This document shows positions 8,149 through 16,666 of a DNA stretch of 64,000 bases, one piece after another; position 1 is the first letter of the stretch; each line of letters begins with the position of its first letter. A program made the translations under genes and the position numbers. Under the pieces are notes generated by a model that had not been told where the DNA came from, ran no database searches, and saw only the letters and a list, made by a program, of their open reading frames with translations. This stretch comes from Gloeotrichia echinulata CP02 (GTDB taxonomy: Bacteria; Cyanobacteriota; Cyanobacteriia; Cyanobacteriales; Nostocaceae): NCBI GenBank assembly GCA_038087035.1, contig CP051187.1, forward strand, positions 3,477,001-3,541,000, given 5' to 3'.

Positions 8149-9075
8149 ATGAGTAATGAGTAATGAGTAATGAGTAATGAGTAATGAGTAATGAGTAATG
8201 AGTAATGAGTAATGAGTAATGAGTAATGAGTAATGAGTAATGAGTAATGAGTAATGAGTAATGAGTAATGAGTAATGAGTAATGAGTAATGAGTAATGAG
8301 TAATGAGTAATGAGTAATGAGTAATGAGTAATGAGTAATGAGTAATGAGTAATGAGTAATGACAAATGAGTAATGAGTAATGAGTAATGAGTAATGAGTA
8401 ATGAGTAATGAGTAATGAGTAATGAGTAATGAGTAATGAGTAATGAGTAATGAGTAATGAGTAATGAGTAATGAGTAATGAGTAATGAGTAATGAGTAAT
8501 GAGTAATGAGTAATGACAAATGAGTAATGAGTAATGAGTAATGAGTAATGAGTAATGAGTAATGAGTAATGAGTAATGAGTAATGAGTAATGAGTAATGA
8601 GTAATGAGTAATGAGTAATGACAAATGAGTAATGACAAATGAGTAATGACAAATGAGTAATGAGTAATGAGTAATGAGTAATGAGTAATGAGTAATGAGT
8701 AATGAGTAATGACAAATGAGTAATGAGTAATGAGTAATGAGTAATGAGTAATGAGTAATGAGTAATGAGTAATGAGTAATGAGTAATGAGTAATGAGTAA
8801 TGAGTAATGAGTAATGAGTAATGAGTAATGAGTAATGAGTAATGAGTAATGAGTAATGAGTAATGAGTAATGAGTAATGAGTAATGAGTAATGACAAATG
8901 AGTAATGAGTAATGAGTAATGACAAATGAGTAATGAGTAATGAGTAATGAGTAATGAGTAATGAGTAATGAGTAATGAGTAATGAGTAATGAGTAATGAG
9001 TAATGAGTAATGAGTAATGAGTAATGAGTAATGAGTAATGAGTAATGAGTAATGAGTAATGAGTAATGAGTAATG
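8149..9075. repeat. Giant heptanucleotide STRR array (GAGTAAT)n
   Basis: About 927 bp of almost perfect 7-bp repeats, roughly 130 units, between fraE and hemN. A minority variant (GACAAAT in place of GAGTAAT) appears at about eight sites, unevenly spaced. Because 7 is not a multiple of 3, the complement strand reads as the same heptapeptide (Ser-Leu-Leu-Ile-Thr-His-Tyr) in all three frames without stops, while the plus strand is full of stops. The long minus-strand frames are therefore artefacts, not genes. STRR arrays are typical of Nostocales but this one is unusually long. Confidence 0.97.
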
Positions 9076-9103
9076 AAAGAATTATTAAGATATTAACAAC
9101 TTC

Positions 9104-9150
9104 AACGCTGTAGTAACTTCCCCGGAGGCGGAAATTGCTACAGCGTTTTT
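9104..9150 (+). terminator. Rho-independent-type terminator after fraE/STRR
   Basis: Inverted repeat AACGCTGTAG / CTACAGCGTT with a 24-nt intervening sequence, followed by a T run on the plus strand. It lies about 1 kb after the fraE stop, just beyond the STRR array, so fraCDE transcripts may include the whole array. Confidence 0.6.
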
Positions 9151-9156
9151 AGTTCC

Positions 9157-10539
9157 TCAAATTGCACGAGAGAAATGTTTCTCTCGCGTTTTTGTATGGT
9201 TGTCAAACATCACAGCAATGTTTCTCACCAACAATCTACCAATATCTGTGATTTGGATGTGATTTGTTGATAAATTTATCAGTCCATCTGCTTCTAGAAG
9301 CTTCAATACCTCTAGTTCCTCGACGAAATATTCATCAAACTTGATGTGATATTTGTCTTCAATGTCTGGCTTATGCAGTTGAAAGTGCGACATAATAGAC
9401 ATAATTACATCACGTCTGATAATATCATCCTGATTCAGTTTGATGCCTTTACTAGTTGGTAACACACCCGTATCAATTGCCTGATAATAATCTTTTAATT
9501 GCTTGTGGTTTTGAGCATAGGCATCTTCTAACATACTAATGGATGTCGCACCAAAACCAAACAATTCCGTTTCAGCGTGGGTGGTGTAGCCTTGGAAGTT
9601 GCGTTTGAGGGTGCCATTGCGTTGGGCGATCGCTAATTCATCATCTGCTTTAGCAAAATGATCCATCCCAATAAATAGATACTGATTATTCGTCAGTTCT
9701 TCAATGGTCATTTTCAGAATTTCTAGCTTTGCTTGTGGACTTGGTAGTGCATCTTCTGGAATATTTTTTTGTGCGGGTTTTATCCACGGAATATAAGCAA
9801 AGTTAAAGACCACAATTCTGTTAGGATCTAAAGCAACAGTCTTTTTAACTGTTTCCCTAAATGTCTGGAGTGTTTGATGCGGTAGACCATAAATTAAGTC
9901 TACATTCACACTTTCAAACTGGGCTTCTTTAATCCAACTCATGACATCAAACAGCATTTCTTCTGGCTGGACACGATTCACCGCTACTTGTACTTCGCGA
10001 TTAAAATCCTGGATACCAAAACTAATCCGGTTAAACCCAATCTGTCTGAGAAATAAAATGTAGTTTCTATCGACATAGCGGGGATTAATCTCTATCGAAA
10101 TTTCTGCTTGTGGATCGATAGTGAAGTGTTTGGTGATATTTTTCCACAAGAATTCTACCTGCTCAAGTTCCAAGTAATTAGGAGTACCACCACCCCAGTG
10201 AATCTGCAGCACTTGGCGATTTGGATCGATTAAAGTTGAAGTGTGCTGAATTTCTCGAACCAATTTATCTAAGTAAGGCTTGGCAATATTCTTGTTATTA
10301 GAAATTACCGTATTACAGCCGCAGAAATAGCAAGCACTCTGACAAAATGGTATGTGGAAATACAAAGAAAGGGGGGTTTTTCTTTGATTTGAGGCGGCGA
10401 TCGCAGCGTGAAAATCGCTGGTAGTAAATGCTTCGCTTAATTCAGTCGCCGGTGGGTAACTAGTGTATCTCGGTGCGGATTTATCATACTTTTTGATCAT
10501 ATCTAGATCAAACTTCACACCAGGTAATAGAAAAACCAT
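9157..10539 (-). CDS. hemN: Oxygen-independent coproporphyrinogen III oxidase
   Basis: HemN is a radical-SAM enzyme that decarboxylates coproporphyrinogen III to protoporphyrinogen IX without oxygen, supplying haem and chlorophyll synthesis under low oxygen. The Fe-S cysteines are seen in YFHIPFCQSACYFCGC (C-x3-C-x2-C-x-C), followed by HWGGGTPNYL. The HemN C-terminal domain is complete, ending ITDIGRLLVRNIAVMFD. I place the start at ATG 10539, which is preceded by GGAGG at 10545-10549 and gives 460 residues, the usual length. The frame is open 34 codons further up but that part is not family-like. A truncated acsF relic lies on the opposite strand about 430 bp away, recalling the low-oxygen acsF-ho-hemN clusters of cyanobacteria. 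Confidence 0.95.
   Translation of the reverse strand: MVFLLPGVKFDLDMIKKYDKSAPRYTSYPPATELSEAFTTSDFHAAIAASNQRKTPLSLYFHIPFCQSACYFCGCNTVISNNKNIAKPYLDKLVREIQHTSTLIDPNRQVLQIHWGGGTPNYLELEQVEFLWKNITKHFTIDPQAEISIEINPRYVDRNYILFLRQIGFNRISFGIQDFNREVQVAVNRVQPEEMLFDVMSWIKEAQFESVNVDLIYGLPHQTLQTFRETVKKTVALDPNRIVVFNFAYIPWIKPAQKNIPEDALPSPQAKLEILKMTIEELTNNQYLFIGMDHFAKADDELAIAQRNGTLKRNFQGYTTHAETELFGFGATSISMLEDAYAQNHKQLKDYYQAIDTGVLPTSKGIKLNQDDIIRRDVIMSIMSHFQLHKPDIEDKYHIKFDEYFVEELEVLKLLEADGLINLSTNHIQITDIGRLLVRNIAVMFDNHTKTREKHFSRAI
9167..9192 (+). terminator. Perfect hairpin with T run inside the hemN 3' end
   Basis: CGAGAGAAA / TTTCTCTCG with a 2-nt loop, followed on the plus strand by CGTTTTT. It lies within the last codons of hemN on the other strand. 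Together with 9104-9150 it could form a tandem terminator against plus-strand read-through into hemN antisense. Confidence 0.5.
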
Positions 10540-10797
10540 TAAATCCTCCGAGGTAATCACGCTATCCTGTCGGTTTTGTCGCGAGATGGGAAAAGGGGGA
10601 GCGGGGGGATAACTCTTGATTCTTGACTCCCAACTTAGCACTCACTTTAACTATTAATCTTTTTATAACTATAAAGATATTAAAATTTCTTTATATTGTT
10701 GTCGTTCTCACTACGGCCAGAAAACTTGTTGTTATATCAGGATTACCAGCCTGATCAACCCAAGCTATACAATATTTTCTCAATTCTGAAATTGAGC

Positions 10798-10904
10798 TAT
10801 AGCACTTCCTATTCAGATGAGGTACAAAATTGTATCACGCGATGTAGGGGCACGGCACTGCCGTGCCCTTACCGATGTACCTCACTAGGGCGAGAAACGC
10901 TATA
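10798..10904. repeat. MITE-like palindromic element, family A, copy 2
   Basis: Same family as 2497-2598: starts TATAGCACTTCCTATTCAGA, ends GAGAAACGCTATA, with a central GGGCACGGC/GCCGTGCCC palindrome. It lies in the hemN to Nudix gap. The open frames that cross it are chance. Confidence 0.72.
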
Positions 10905-10967
10905 TTGTATCGCGGTACCCATTTATGGTTATATAACTGTAAAAGGAAAAAATATTCCAGAATTCTC

Positions 10968-11072
10968 ATGGTTAAATCTGTGGAAACGCCAGAACCTGAG
11001 TTACTGAAACCAGGGATTAAAGCGCCTGTTCAGGAAACATTGCTAACACCCCGGTTTTATACCAGGAATTAA
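10968..11072 (+). pseudogene. acsF: Truncated N-terminus of AcsF (Mg-protoporphyrin IX monomethyl ester cyclase)
   Basis: A 34-codon frame starting at ATG 10968. The part ELLKPGIKAPVQETLLTPRF strongly resembles the conserved N-terminus of the oxygen-dependent cyclase AcsF/ChlA, which is normally about 350 residues. Similarity stops at the FYT motif and a stop follows two codons later, so only about 10% of the gene survives; the catalytic di-iron domain is absent. A second acsF is often found with hemN and a haem oxygenase in low-oxygen tetrapyrrole clusters, which makes this a plausible decayed partner of the nearby hemN. Recognition is by memory of the N-terminal motif. Confidence 0.6.
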
Positions 11073-11170
11073 TACGAGAAGGCGTTCATTAGACTTGTTA
11101 CAAAAGTGGAATTTTTGGTCAGTGGTCAGTAGTCAGTGGTAAAACAAGTAATAACAGCTTACAAGCAAGA

Positions 11171-11267
11171 TACAGCAACTTTCATTTCTTTTAACCACAG
11201 ATCCTTGTAGGGGCGCAAGGCCTTGCGCCCCAAAAGCGTGGTCTATTTACCTGAAAATCATTGTAAT
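11171..11267. repeat. MITE-like palindromic element, family B, copy 1
   Basis: About 97 bp with ends TACAGCAACTTTCA and TGAAAATCATTGTAAT and a central GGGGCGCAAGG/CCTTGCGCCCC palindrome. Copies in opposite orientation are at 53768-53866 and, with a different centre, at 60720-60882. Short TGGTCAGT-like STRR runs flank it (about 11115-11141 and 11320-11340). Confidence 0.72.
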
Positions 11268-11352
11268 ATCTGTACCTCATTTACCTGCAATCTGCTGTAT
11301 TAAACCACATCCAAAAACAACTGACCACTGACAATTGACCACGCCAAGCAGC

Positions 11353-11901
11353 TCAAACTAAAAACGAACGAGCTAATAAAAAGCTAGAAATCGATTTCGC
11401 ATCTATTGCTTCACCCTCTAGAATCGCTTTTTCTAGTTCTTGCGGAGTGTAAAATACAGTTTCAATATCCTCGTCGTGATCTTGGCTTGGTGGTGTATCC
11501 AGCTTTTCCAAGTCGCGAGCGAGAAAAGCATAGATAATCTCATCTGAATAGCCAGGAGCGAGGAAAAACTCTCCTAGTTTATCCCATTTATGGGCACGAT
11601 AGCCAGTTTCCTCTTCAATTTCACGCTGCACTGTTGTGAGGGGTTCTTCATTGGGTTCCAAAGTACCGGCGGGAAATTCTAATATCCTTCCCTGAACTGC
11701 AAACCGATACTGGCGCACCAGTATCAGTTTACCATCTGCTGTTACAGGCACAGCTAGAGCGCCTCCTGGGTGACGAATACATTCCCATTCTCCTTCCGCT
11801 TGATTAGGTAAACGCAAGCGATTAACTTCAAAATTAAACTTGCGACCTTTATAGAATAAGCGTTGTTTCAGCAGCTGTGGTAATTCTCTACCTAATGGCA
11901 T
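11353..11901 (-). CDS. Nudix hydrolase, ADP-ribose pyrophosphatase-like
   Basis: A 182-residue Nudix protein. The complete Nudix box is visible as GTLEPNEEPLTT then VQREIEEETGY, matching G-x5-E-x7-R-E-U-x-E-E-x-G-U. A proline-containing GYSDEIIYAFLARDLEK segment follows, as in ADP-ribose/NDP-sugar pyrophosphatases of the NudF/TrgB type. I place the start at ATG 11901 (MPLGRELPQLLKQR); the frame continues upstream for 18 hydrophobic codons that look non-coding. The likely role is hydrolysis of ADP-ribose or a related nucleoside-diphosphate sugar, but the exact substrate cannot be told. It lies head-to-tail with folK, 87 bp downstream. Confidence 0.88.
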   Translation of the reverse strand: MPLGRELPQLLKQRLFYKGRKFNFEVNRLRLPNQAEGEWECIRHPGGALAVPVTADGKLILVRQYRFAVQGRILEFPAGTLEPNEEPLTTVQREIEEETGYRAHKWDKLGEFFLAPGYSDEIIYAFLARDLEKLDTPPSQDHDEDIETVFYTPQELEKAILEGEAIDAKSISSFLLARSFLV

Positions 11902-11988
11902 AGTAATAATTATTTGTCTGTAAATACACAAGAAAATACTGATGAGGATTAACAAATCAGCAGCTATCTGCGTTTATGGTTGGTAATT

Positions 11989-12555
11989 TTAATTTCCCAT
12001 AAATAACTGTACATCAGAACAGTTTACCTCTTTAACCAAATCTTTAATAACAGACCCAGAAACTGGTTCTACCCAATCTGAGGCGATTTCTGTCAGTGGT
12101 AGCAAGACAAAAGCTCGCTCCCGCATTCGGGGATGGGGAATTTCTAGGGTTGGTGTCTGCAAAATTATGTCATCATATAACAACAAATCCAGATCAAGGG
12201 TGCGTGGTCCCCAACGTTGTCGACGAACACGCCCAAATTTTTGTTCAATTTTTAATAAATTTTCTAACAATATTTGGGGTTGCATATCTGTTTGTAGTAT
12301 GACGCAGCCGTTTAAGTAATCTGGCTGTGGTGGTCCTACGGCTTTGGTGATATACCAACTGGATCTGGCAGTGATAAAAATACCCGGTGTATCAGCTAAA
12401 CTCTGTATAGATGCTTCTAAAATTGCCTGGGAATCGCCCATATTACTACCGAGAGCAATGGCGCAAGCTGGAAATAAGCCTTTGTCTGGGCGTCTATACC
12501 TAGGCTCGGCGGTATTGTTGCCCTCTGCTATTAACAGTTTTTTTTCTCTGAACAA
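11989..12555 (-). CDS. folK: 6-hydroxymethyl-7,8-dihydropterin pyrophosphokinase
   Basis: HPPK transfers pyrophosphate from ATP to 6-hydroxymethyl-dihydropterin in folate synthesis. Seen are CAIALGSNMGD, the conserved FGRVRRQRWGPRTLDLDLLL segment with its active-site arginines and metal-binding aspartates, and IPHPRMRERAFVLLPL. There is no ATG or GTG in frame before the conserved GSNMGD, so I use TTG 12555, giving 188 residues with a roughly 30-residue non-conserved lead. A less usual start codon nearer the conserved region cannot be excluded. It is divergent from the penicillin-binding protein gene. Confidence 0.92.
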   Translation of the reverse strand: MFREKKLLIAEGNNTAEPRYRRPDKGLFPACAIALGSNMGDSQAILEASIQSLADTPGIFITARSSWYITKAVGPPQPDYLNGCVILQTDMQPQILLENLLKIEQKFGRVRRQRWGPRTLDLDLLLYDDIILQTPTLEIPHPRMRERAFVLLPLTEIASDWVEPVSGSVIKDLVKEVNCSDVQLFMGN

Positions 12556-12734
12556 TTACTTAAGAAAATGTATTAACAGTTACAGAACTAAATTAACTAA
12601 TTCTCAAAAATCATTCTTTTACACAGAATCTAGTTAATTATTTATGGGATATTATACTAGCACGAATGTGGTGCGCTAACCCCAAAATTTTTGATTGGTG
12701 GTTAGGTGGCAACTACTTTGAGGGAGGAACTAAT

Positions 12735-15269
12735 GTGGGGAAGCTGACCTCCTGGTTCAAGCTACGATCAACTGATTTAAGTGAACCTGACAAGGAGAAA
12801 CCGCGATTGCCTTCTGGTAATTATCACGAAAGCGAGGAATCCGCAAATGACAACACACCACCAACAATGCTGGTGAAAAGCAAGCAGTTATTGGCCCAGA
12901 TGCAAAACATATCATCTGGGATAATTGCCAAATTTTCCAGCAGCGATAAACCGTTTTATCGTCGCCTTTGGTTTTGGGCTGGCTTGAGTGTAGGTGGTGG
13001 GATGATCGCTGTCAACTACGGGATTGGGGAAATAGATCGCACTTTACCGAATAAAGCTGAGTTAAACGCCGTTGTCCGAGAGCAAACGCTAACGATCAAG
13101 GCTGCAGATGGTACTATATTACAACAGCAAGGAGAAATAGGCAGAGAACAGCTAAACCTAGAACAAATACCAGATACACTCAAGAAAGCTTTCGTAGCCT
13201 CCGAAGATAGGAGATTTCAGCAACACAATGGTGTAGATCCCCAGGGGATTGTCAGAGCGGTTTGGAATAATTTGCGATCGCAGGACGTAGTGGAAGGTGG
13301 TAGTACCATCACCCAACAGCTAGCCCGGATTCTTTTCCTCAAGCAAGAAAAGACATTTTGGCGTAAGCTCAAAGAAGTCCGTCTGGCTCAGAAAATGGAG
13401 CAAGAATTGACCAAAGACCAGATTCTTGAGCGCTATCTCAATTTGGTATATTTGGGTTCTGGGGCTTATGGTGTAGGTGATGCTGCCTGGGTATACTTCA
13501 GTAAAACGGTAGATCAACTCACCTTACCAGAAATGGCAACTATCGCCGGCTTGGCACCAGCACCCAGCGTCTACGCCCCAGACAAAAATCCCCAAGTAGC
13601 CACACAGCGCCGGAATATGGTCCTGCAAAGGATGCAAGAAGACGGATTAATTACAGTAGCCCAAAAGCAAGCAGCCATTCAGGAACCATTAACCATCAAA
13701 AGCCGTTTCCCCAAGCGACTGCAAGTAGAATCTCCCTATTTTACTACCTATATCCAAAAAGAATTGCCCAAGTACGTTTCCCCCGATATATTGGCAGGGG
13801 GAGGCTTAGTGGTGGAAACCACCCTCAACCCGACTTGGCAAAAAGCCGCAGAAGAGGCTGTAGCAAAAACGCTACGAAATCAAGGTAGCTGGGAAAACTT
13901 TAAGCAAGGGGCTTTAGTAGCCATTGACCCCCGCAATGGTGAAATACAAGCAATGGTTGGTGGTAAAGACTTTGGTAAGAACCAGTTTAATCGTGTTACC
14001 CAAGCCCAGCGTCAACCAGGATCGACATTTAAGGGCTTTGTCTATGCTACAGCGATCGCTACCGGCAAGAGTCCCAATGACAGTTACCTGGATGAACCTT
14101 TTGAGGTGGGTGGCTATGAACCAAAAAACTACAGTGAAAAGTTTTACGGCACAATGACTCTGCGAGATGCTCTCACCCGTTCTATAAATATTATTGCGGT
14201 GAAGTTGTTGATCGATGTCGGGTTTAATCCTACCATTAAACTAGCCCATCAAATGGGGATTAAATCGCAACTCAAGCCTAGTTATTCCTTAGCCCTTGGC
14301 TCGAATGAAGTGAATCTGCTGGAATTAACCAGCGCTTATGGCAGCTTTGCTACTATTGGATTGCACAGCGAAGTTCACGGGATTCGCCGCGTTCTCAACC
14401 GTCGGCGCGAGGTAGTCTGGTCAGCAGATTTCCAGCCCAAACGGGCCCTTGACGCTCAAAGTGCCGCAATTATGACCTGGATGCTACGCAATGTTGTGGA
14501 AGAGGGTACGGGTACTCCTGCTCAGTTAGATAACAGACCCGTAGCAGGTAAGACAGGTACATCCGATGAAGCCCGGGACTTGTGGTTTATTGGCTATATT
14601 CCCCAAGTCGTCGCTGGGGTTTGGCTCGGTAACGATGACAATCGCCCCACTAATGGTAGCAGTGGTAGCGCCGCCTATACCTGGCACGAATTTATGGAAA
14701 AAGCAGTCAAGGGAATGGCGGTAGAAAAGTTTCCCGAACGACCAAAGCTAAAAGGACGTAAAGGCACCATCAAGGCCGAACCCATCAAGGGGAAACGAAT
14801 CGTCAAGAAGCCTATATCTTCTGATGATAACCAATCAGATGGGGACAACTCAAATAGATATAACTCAAATAGAGATAACTCAAATAGAGATAACTCTAAC
14901 AATGATGAACGCCCATCGAGAAGACGCAGAAGTAGGAGAAGCTATTCTCAACAAGACCAGCAACAATCAGATGAGACTCCCAGACGCAGAAGGCGTTATT
15001 ATCAGCAGCAAAACGATGACACACCAACACCTACAAGGCGACGCCGATATCGCAGCGAAGAATCTGGTTCCAGTGACTCTTCCTCTAATTCATATCGTCC
15101 ACGACGGCGATCGCGACGAGTAGAATCCGATTCCCCTTCACCTTCAAGGTCTCAACGGTCTTCCTCCCCCGAAAGCAATAATTCCTCCGGTTCCGGTTCT
15201 TCCGATTCTTCACCGTCACAGCCTTCTTGGCGCGAAAGACTCAGACCGAGTGAATCTTCCTCACAATGA
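12735..15269 (+). CDS. Class A penicillin-binding protein (bifunctional transglycosylase/transpeptidase, PBP1a type)
   Basis: A membrane-anchored enzyme that polymerises and cross-links peptidoglycan in the periplasm. After a cytosolic N-terminus there is one transmembrane segment (LWFWAGLSVGGGMIAVNY). The GT51 domain follows (VASEDRRFQQHNGVDPQG, then GGSTITQQLARILFLKQEKT). The transpeptidase domain has S-T-F-K (QRQPGSTFKGF), S-I-N and K-T-G-T (AGKTGTSDEARDLWFIGY). The last 130 or so residues are a low-complexity tail rich in Arg, Ser, Asn and Gln (runs of RRRR and repeated NRDNS), unusual in base composition and partly repeat-derived. I prefer GTG 12735 because AGGGAGG lies 7 nt upstream; ATG 12666 would add 23 residues without a clear ribosome site. 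Confidence 0.93.
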   Translation: MGKLTSWFKLRSTDLSEPDKEKPRLPSGNYHESEESANDNTPPTMLVKSKQLLAQMQNISSGIIAKFSSSDKPFYRRLWFWAGLSVGGGMIAVNYGIGEIDRTLPNKAELNAVVREQTLTIKAADGTILQQQGEIGREQLNLEQIPDTLKKAFVASEDRRFQQHNGVDPQGIVRAVWNNLRSQDVVEGGSTITQQLARILFLKQEKTFWRKLKEVRLAQKMEQELTKDQILERYLNLVYLGSGAYGVGDAAWVYFSKTVDQLTLPEMATIAGLAPAPSVYAPDKNPQVATQRRNMVLQRMQEDGLITVAQKQAAIQEPLTIKSRFPKRLQVESPYFTTYIQKELPKYVSPDILAGGGLVVETTLNPTWQKAAEEAVAKTLRNQGSWENFKQGALVAIDPRNGEIQAMVGGKDFGKNQFNRVTQAQRQPGSTFKGFVYATAIATGKSPNDSYLDEPFEVGGYEPKNYSEKFYGTMTLRDALTRSINIIAVKLLIDVGFNPTIKLAHQMGIKSQLKPSYSLALGSNEVNLLELTSAYGSFATIGLHSEVHGIRRVLNRRREVVWSADFQPKRALDAQSAAIMTWMLRNVVEEGTGTPAQLDNRPVAGKTGTSDEARDLWFIGYIPQVVAGVWLGNDDNRPTNGSSGSAAYTWHEFMEKAVKGMAVEKFPERPKLKGRKGTIKAEPIKGKRIVKKPISSDDNQSDGDNSNRYNSNRDNSNRDNSNNDERPSRRRRSRRSYSQQDQQQSDETPRRRRRYYQQQNDDTPTPTRRRRYRSEESGSSDSSSNSYRPRRRSRRVESDSPSPSRSQRSSSPESNNSSGSGSSDSSPSQPSWRERLRPSESSSQ

Positions 15270-15461
15270 GGAGTGAGGAGTGAGTAATGAGTAATGAGTA
15301 ATGAGTAATGAGTAATGAGTAAGGAGTAATGAGTGAGGAGTAATGAGTAATGAGTAATGAGTAATGAGTAATGAGTAATGAGTAATGAGTAATGAGTAAT
15401 GAGTAATGAGTGAGGAGTGAGGAGTGAGGAGTTAGGAGTTAGGAGTTAGGAGTTAGGAGTT
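15270..15461. repeat. Mixed heptamer STRR array
   Basis: Runs of GAGTAAT with interspersed GAGGAGT, ending in about five GTTAGGA units. It starts immediately after the penicillin-binding protein stop and has no coding content. Same motif as the giant array at 8149-9075. Confidence 0.93.
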
Positions 15462-15565
15462 ATACCGTTTCACTTTAAATATGATACAAATACGTTGGTA
15501 GGGGCACGGCATTGCCGTGCCCTTACGGGAAATCTATATGTATCAGAGTTTTGGTGAAATGGTAT
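15462..15565. repeat. MITE-like palindromic element, family C
   Basis: About 104 bp with imperfect inverted ends (ATACCGTTTCACTTTAA at the left, TTGGTGAAATGGTAT at the right) and the central GGGGCACGGC/GCCGTGCCC stem also seen in family A. The stretch from 15566 to 15723 holds no gene, only CGTAGCG-type short repeats. Confidence 0.68.
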
Positions 15566-15723
15566 TAGGGGTCAAGGGTCAGCCAATTTTGGATTTTAGA
15601 TTTGCGTGCTTCGCAGTGTAAAGCCTACGGCATAGCGTAGCGTAAAGCGACTTAGGAGCGTCTTTTGGATTGACCGCGACCACATTAGCGTAGCGGGACG
15701 AAGTACGGGTGCGGGGCTTAAAC

Positions 15724-15761
15724 CAGTTAACAGTTAACAGTTAACTGTTAACTGTTAACTG
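15724..15761. repeat. 38-bp perfect palindrome of CAGTTAA heptamers
   Basis: Three CAGTTAA units followed by their exact mirror (TTAACTG three times) form a perfect palindrome. It could fold as a long hairpin or cruciform between the penicillin-binding protein gene and the psb35-like gene. There is no T run, so a terminator role is uncertain. Confidence 0.85.
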
Positions 15762-15903
15762 AAGTTATCCCCCAATCTCCTCCTCTCCCGCTCCCTCTGT
15801 CTCCAGTCGGTCAAACTAGCGGGAGATGTATGAGTGGTGTATAGGTGATACGCTCGGTTTATACTTTGTTAAGAAGTGTTACCAACAACAGGACAATATA
15901 CTC

Positions 15904-16116
15904 ATGTATTTATTCATGCAAACAGCAGCACCAGAAGTTGCTGGTTCCCATTTTCCTTTAGCTTTCACCTTGGTGTATGTGGTTGGTTTTATTGCAGCTG
16001 TAACCATTGGTTCAATTGCTTGGTACAACTCTAAACGTCCACCTGGTTGGGAAAATAAAGACCGTCCTGATTTTGTCCCCAAGGTTGATAAAGAAGAAAG
16101 TCCGGGTAAAAGTTGA
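15904..16116 (+). CDS. Psb35-like small photosystem II-associated membrane protein
   Basis: A 70-residue protein with one transmembrane helix (FTLVYVVGFIAAVTIGSIAW) and a conserved post-helix segment YNSKRPPGWENKDRPDFVP, ending in a charged tail. This resembles the small cyanobacterial protein family annotated as Psb35 (photosystem II-related). ATG 15904 is preceded by AGGA at about 15888; the frame continues upstream for 26 non-conserved codons, and ATG 15916 is a possible alternative. Monocistronic by position. The name rests on recalled similarity and is moderately sure. Confidence 0.65.
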   Translation: MYLFMQTAAPEVAGSHFPLAFTLVYVVGFIAAVTIGSIAWYNSKRPPGWENKDRPDFVPKVDKEESPGKS

Positions 16117-16187
16117 GGTTTGACGGTTGATAGTCAACCATGAACTATCAACCGTCATCATTCAACAGTCATCACTTAGCACGATGA

Positions 16188-16610
16188 TTAGTTTTGAACT
16201 TCAACCCAACGACGGTAAAGTTTTTGAATTTGCTTGAGCAGCGTAGTATGGGCTGGTTGGTTTGACTCGTTTATCTTGGCTAACTCCTGTAATTTTGTCA
16301 GGAGTCTTGCTTCCTCCATCGCCACTTCACCATCGCTATAAATTAAACCACTGATGGCTTCAATCAGATTTTCGCAATCTTCAACGCTGGGGCGATCGCC
16401 TAGATATTCCTCCACCCAGTTATAGCACTGTTTTGGTTGCACAGGAACTAATTCGTACAACCAAGGCTTAATCTCTGGATCGGTAGCCAAACCTTTTGCT
16501 TGCGCTATTTCGCGCAGATACTGCCGTTCTTCCGGCTGAATTCTACCATCAATCCAAGCTGCTCCTATCAGGATTTTAACTAAATTTTTCACATTGGCGT
16601 TAGTAACCAT
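16188..16610 (-). CDS. TerB-like (tellurite-resistance/DjlA-type) helical domain protein
   Basis: A 140-residue all-helical protein. The pattern NLVKILIGAAWIDGRIQPEE, then RQYLREIAQAKGL, is typical of TerB domains. A second half repeats it (LIEAISGLIYSDGEVAMEEA, then RLLTKLQEL). These D-G-x-I/V-x-x-E-E elements are the family's metal-binding-like loops. TerB-like proteins occur widely in cyanobacteria with no settled function; tellurite resistance should not be inferred. It is downstream of rsmB on the same strand, after a 56-bp gap, and may be co-transcribed. Confidence 0.75.
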   Translation of the reverse strand: MVTNANVKNLVKILIGAAWIDGRIQPEERQYLREIAQAKGLATDPEIKPWLYELVPVQPKQCYNWVEEYLGDRPSVEDCENLIEAISGLIYSDGEVAMEEARLLTKLQELAKINESNQPAHTTLLKQIQKLYRRWVEVQN

Positions 16611-16666
16611 GCTGCATCCTCTGGGAGATTCAAACCTCCATCAAATCCTACAGCCCGAAACAGTAC

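Noticed and set aside
8089..8925. Three long minus-strand frames encoding repeated Ser-Leu-Leu-Ile-Thr-His-Tyr
   Set aside because: They arise from a stop-free 7-bp repeat read in three frames; no ribosome site, no non-repeat domain. The same artefact occurs at 43574-43830.
10696..11007. 103-codon plus-strand frame upstream of hemN
   Set aside because: It crosses a family A repeat; only the different-frame acsF relic at 10968 has protein similarity.
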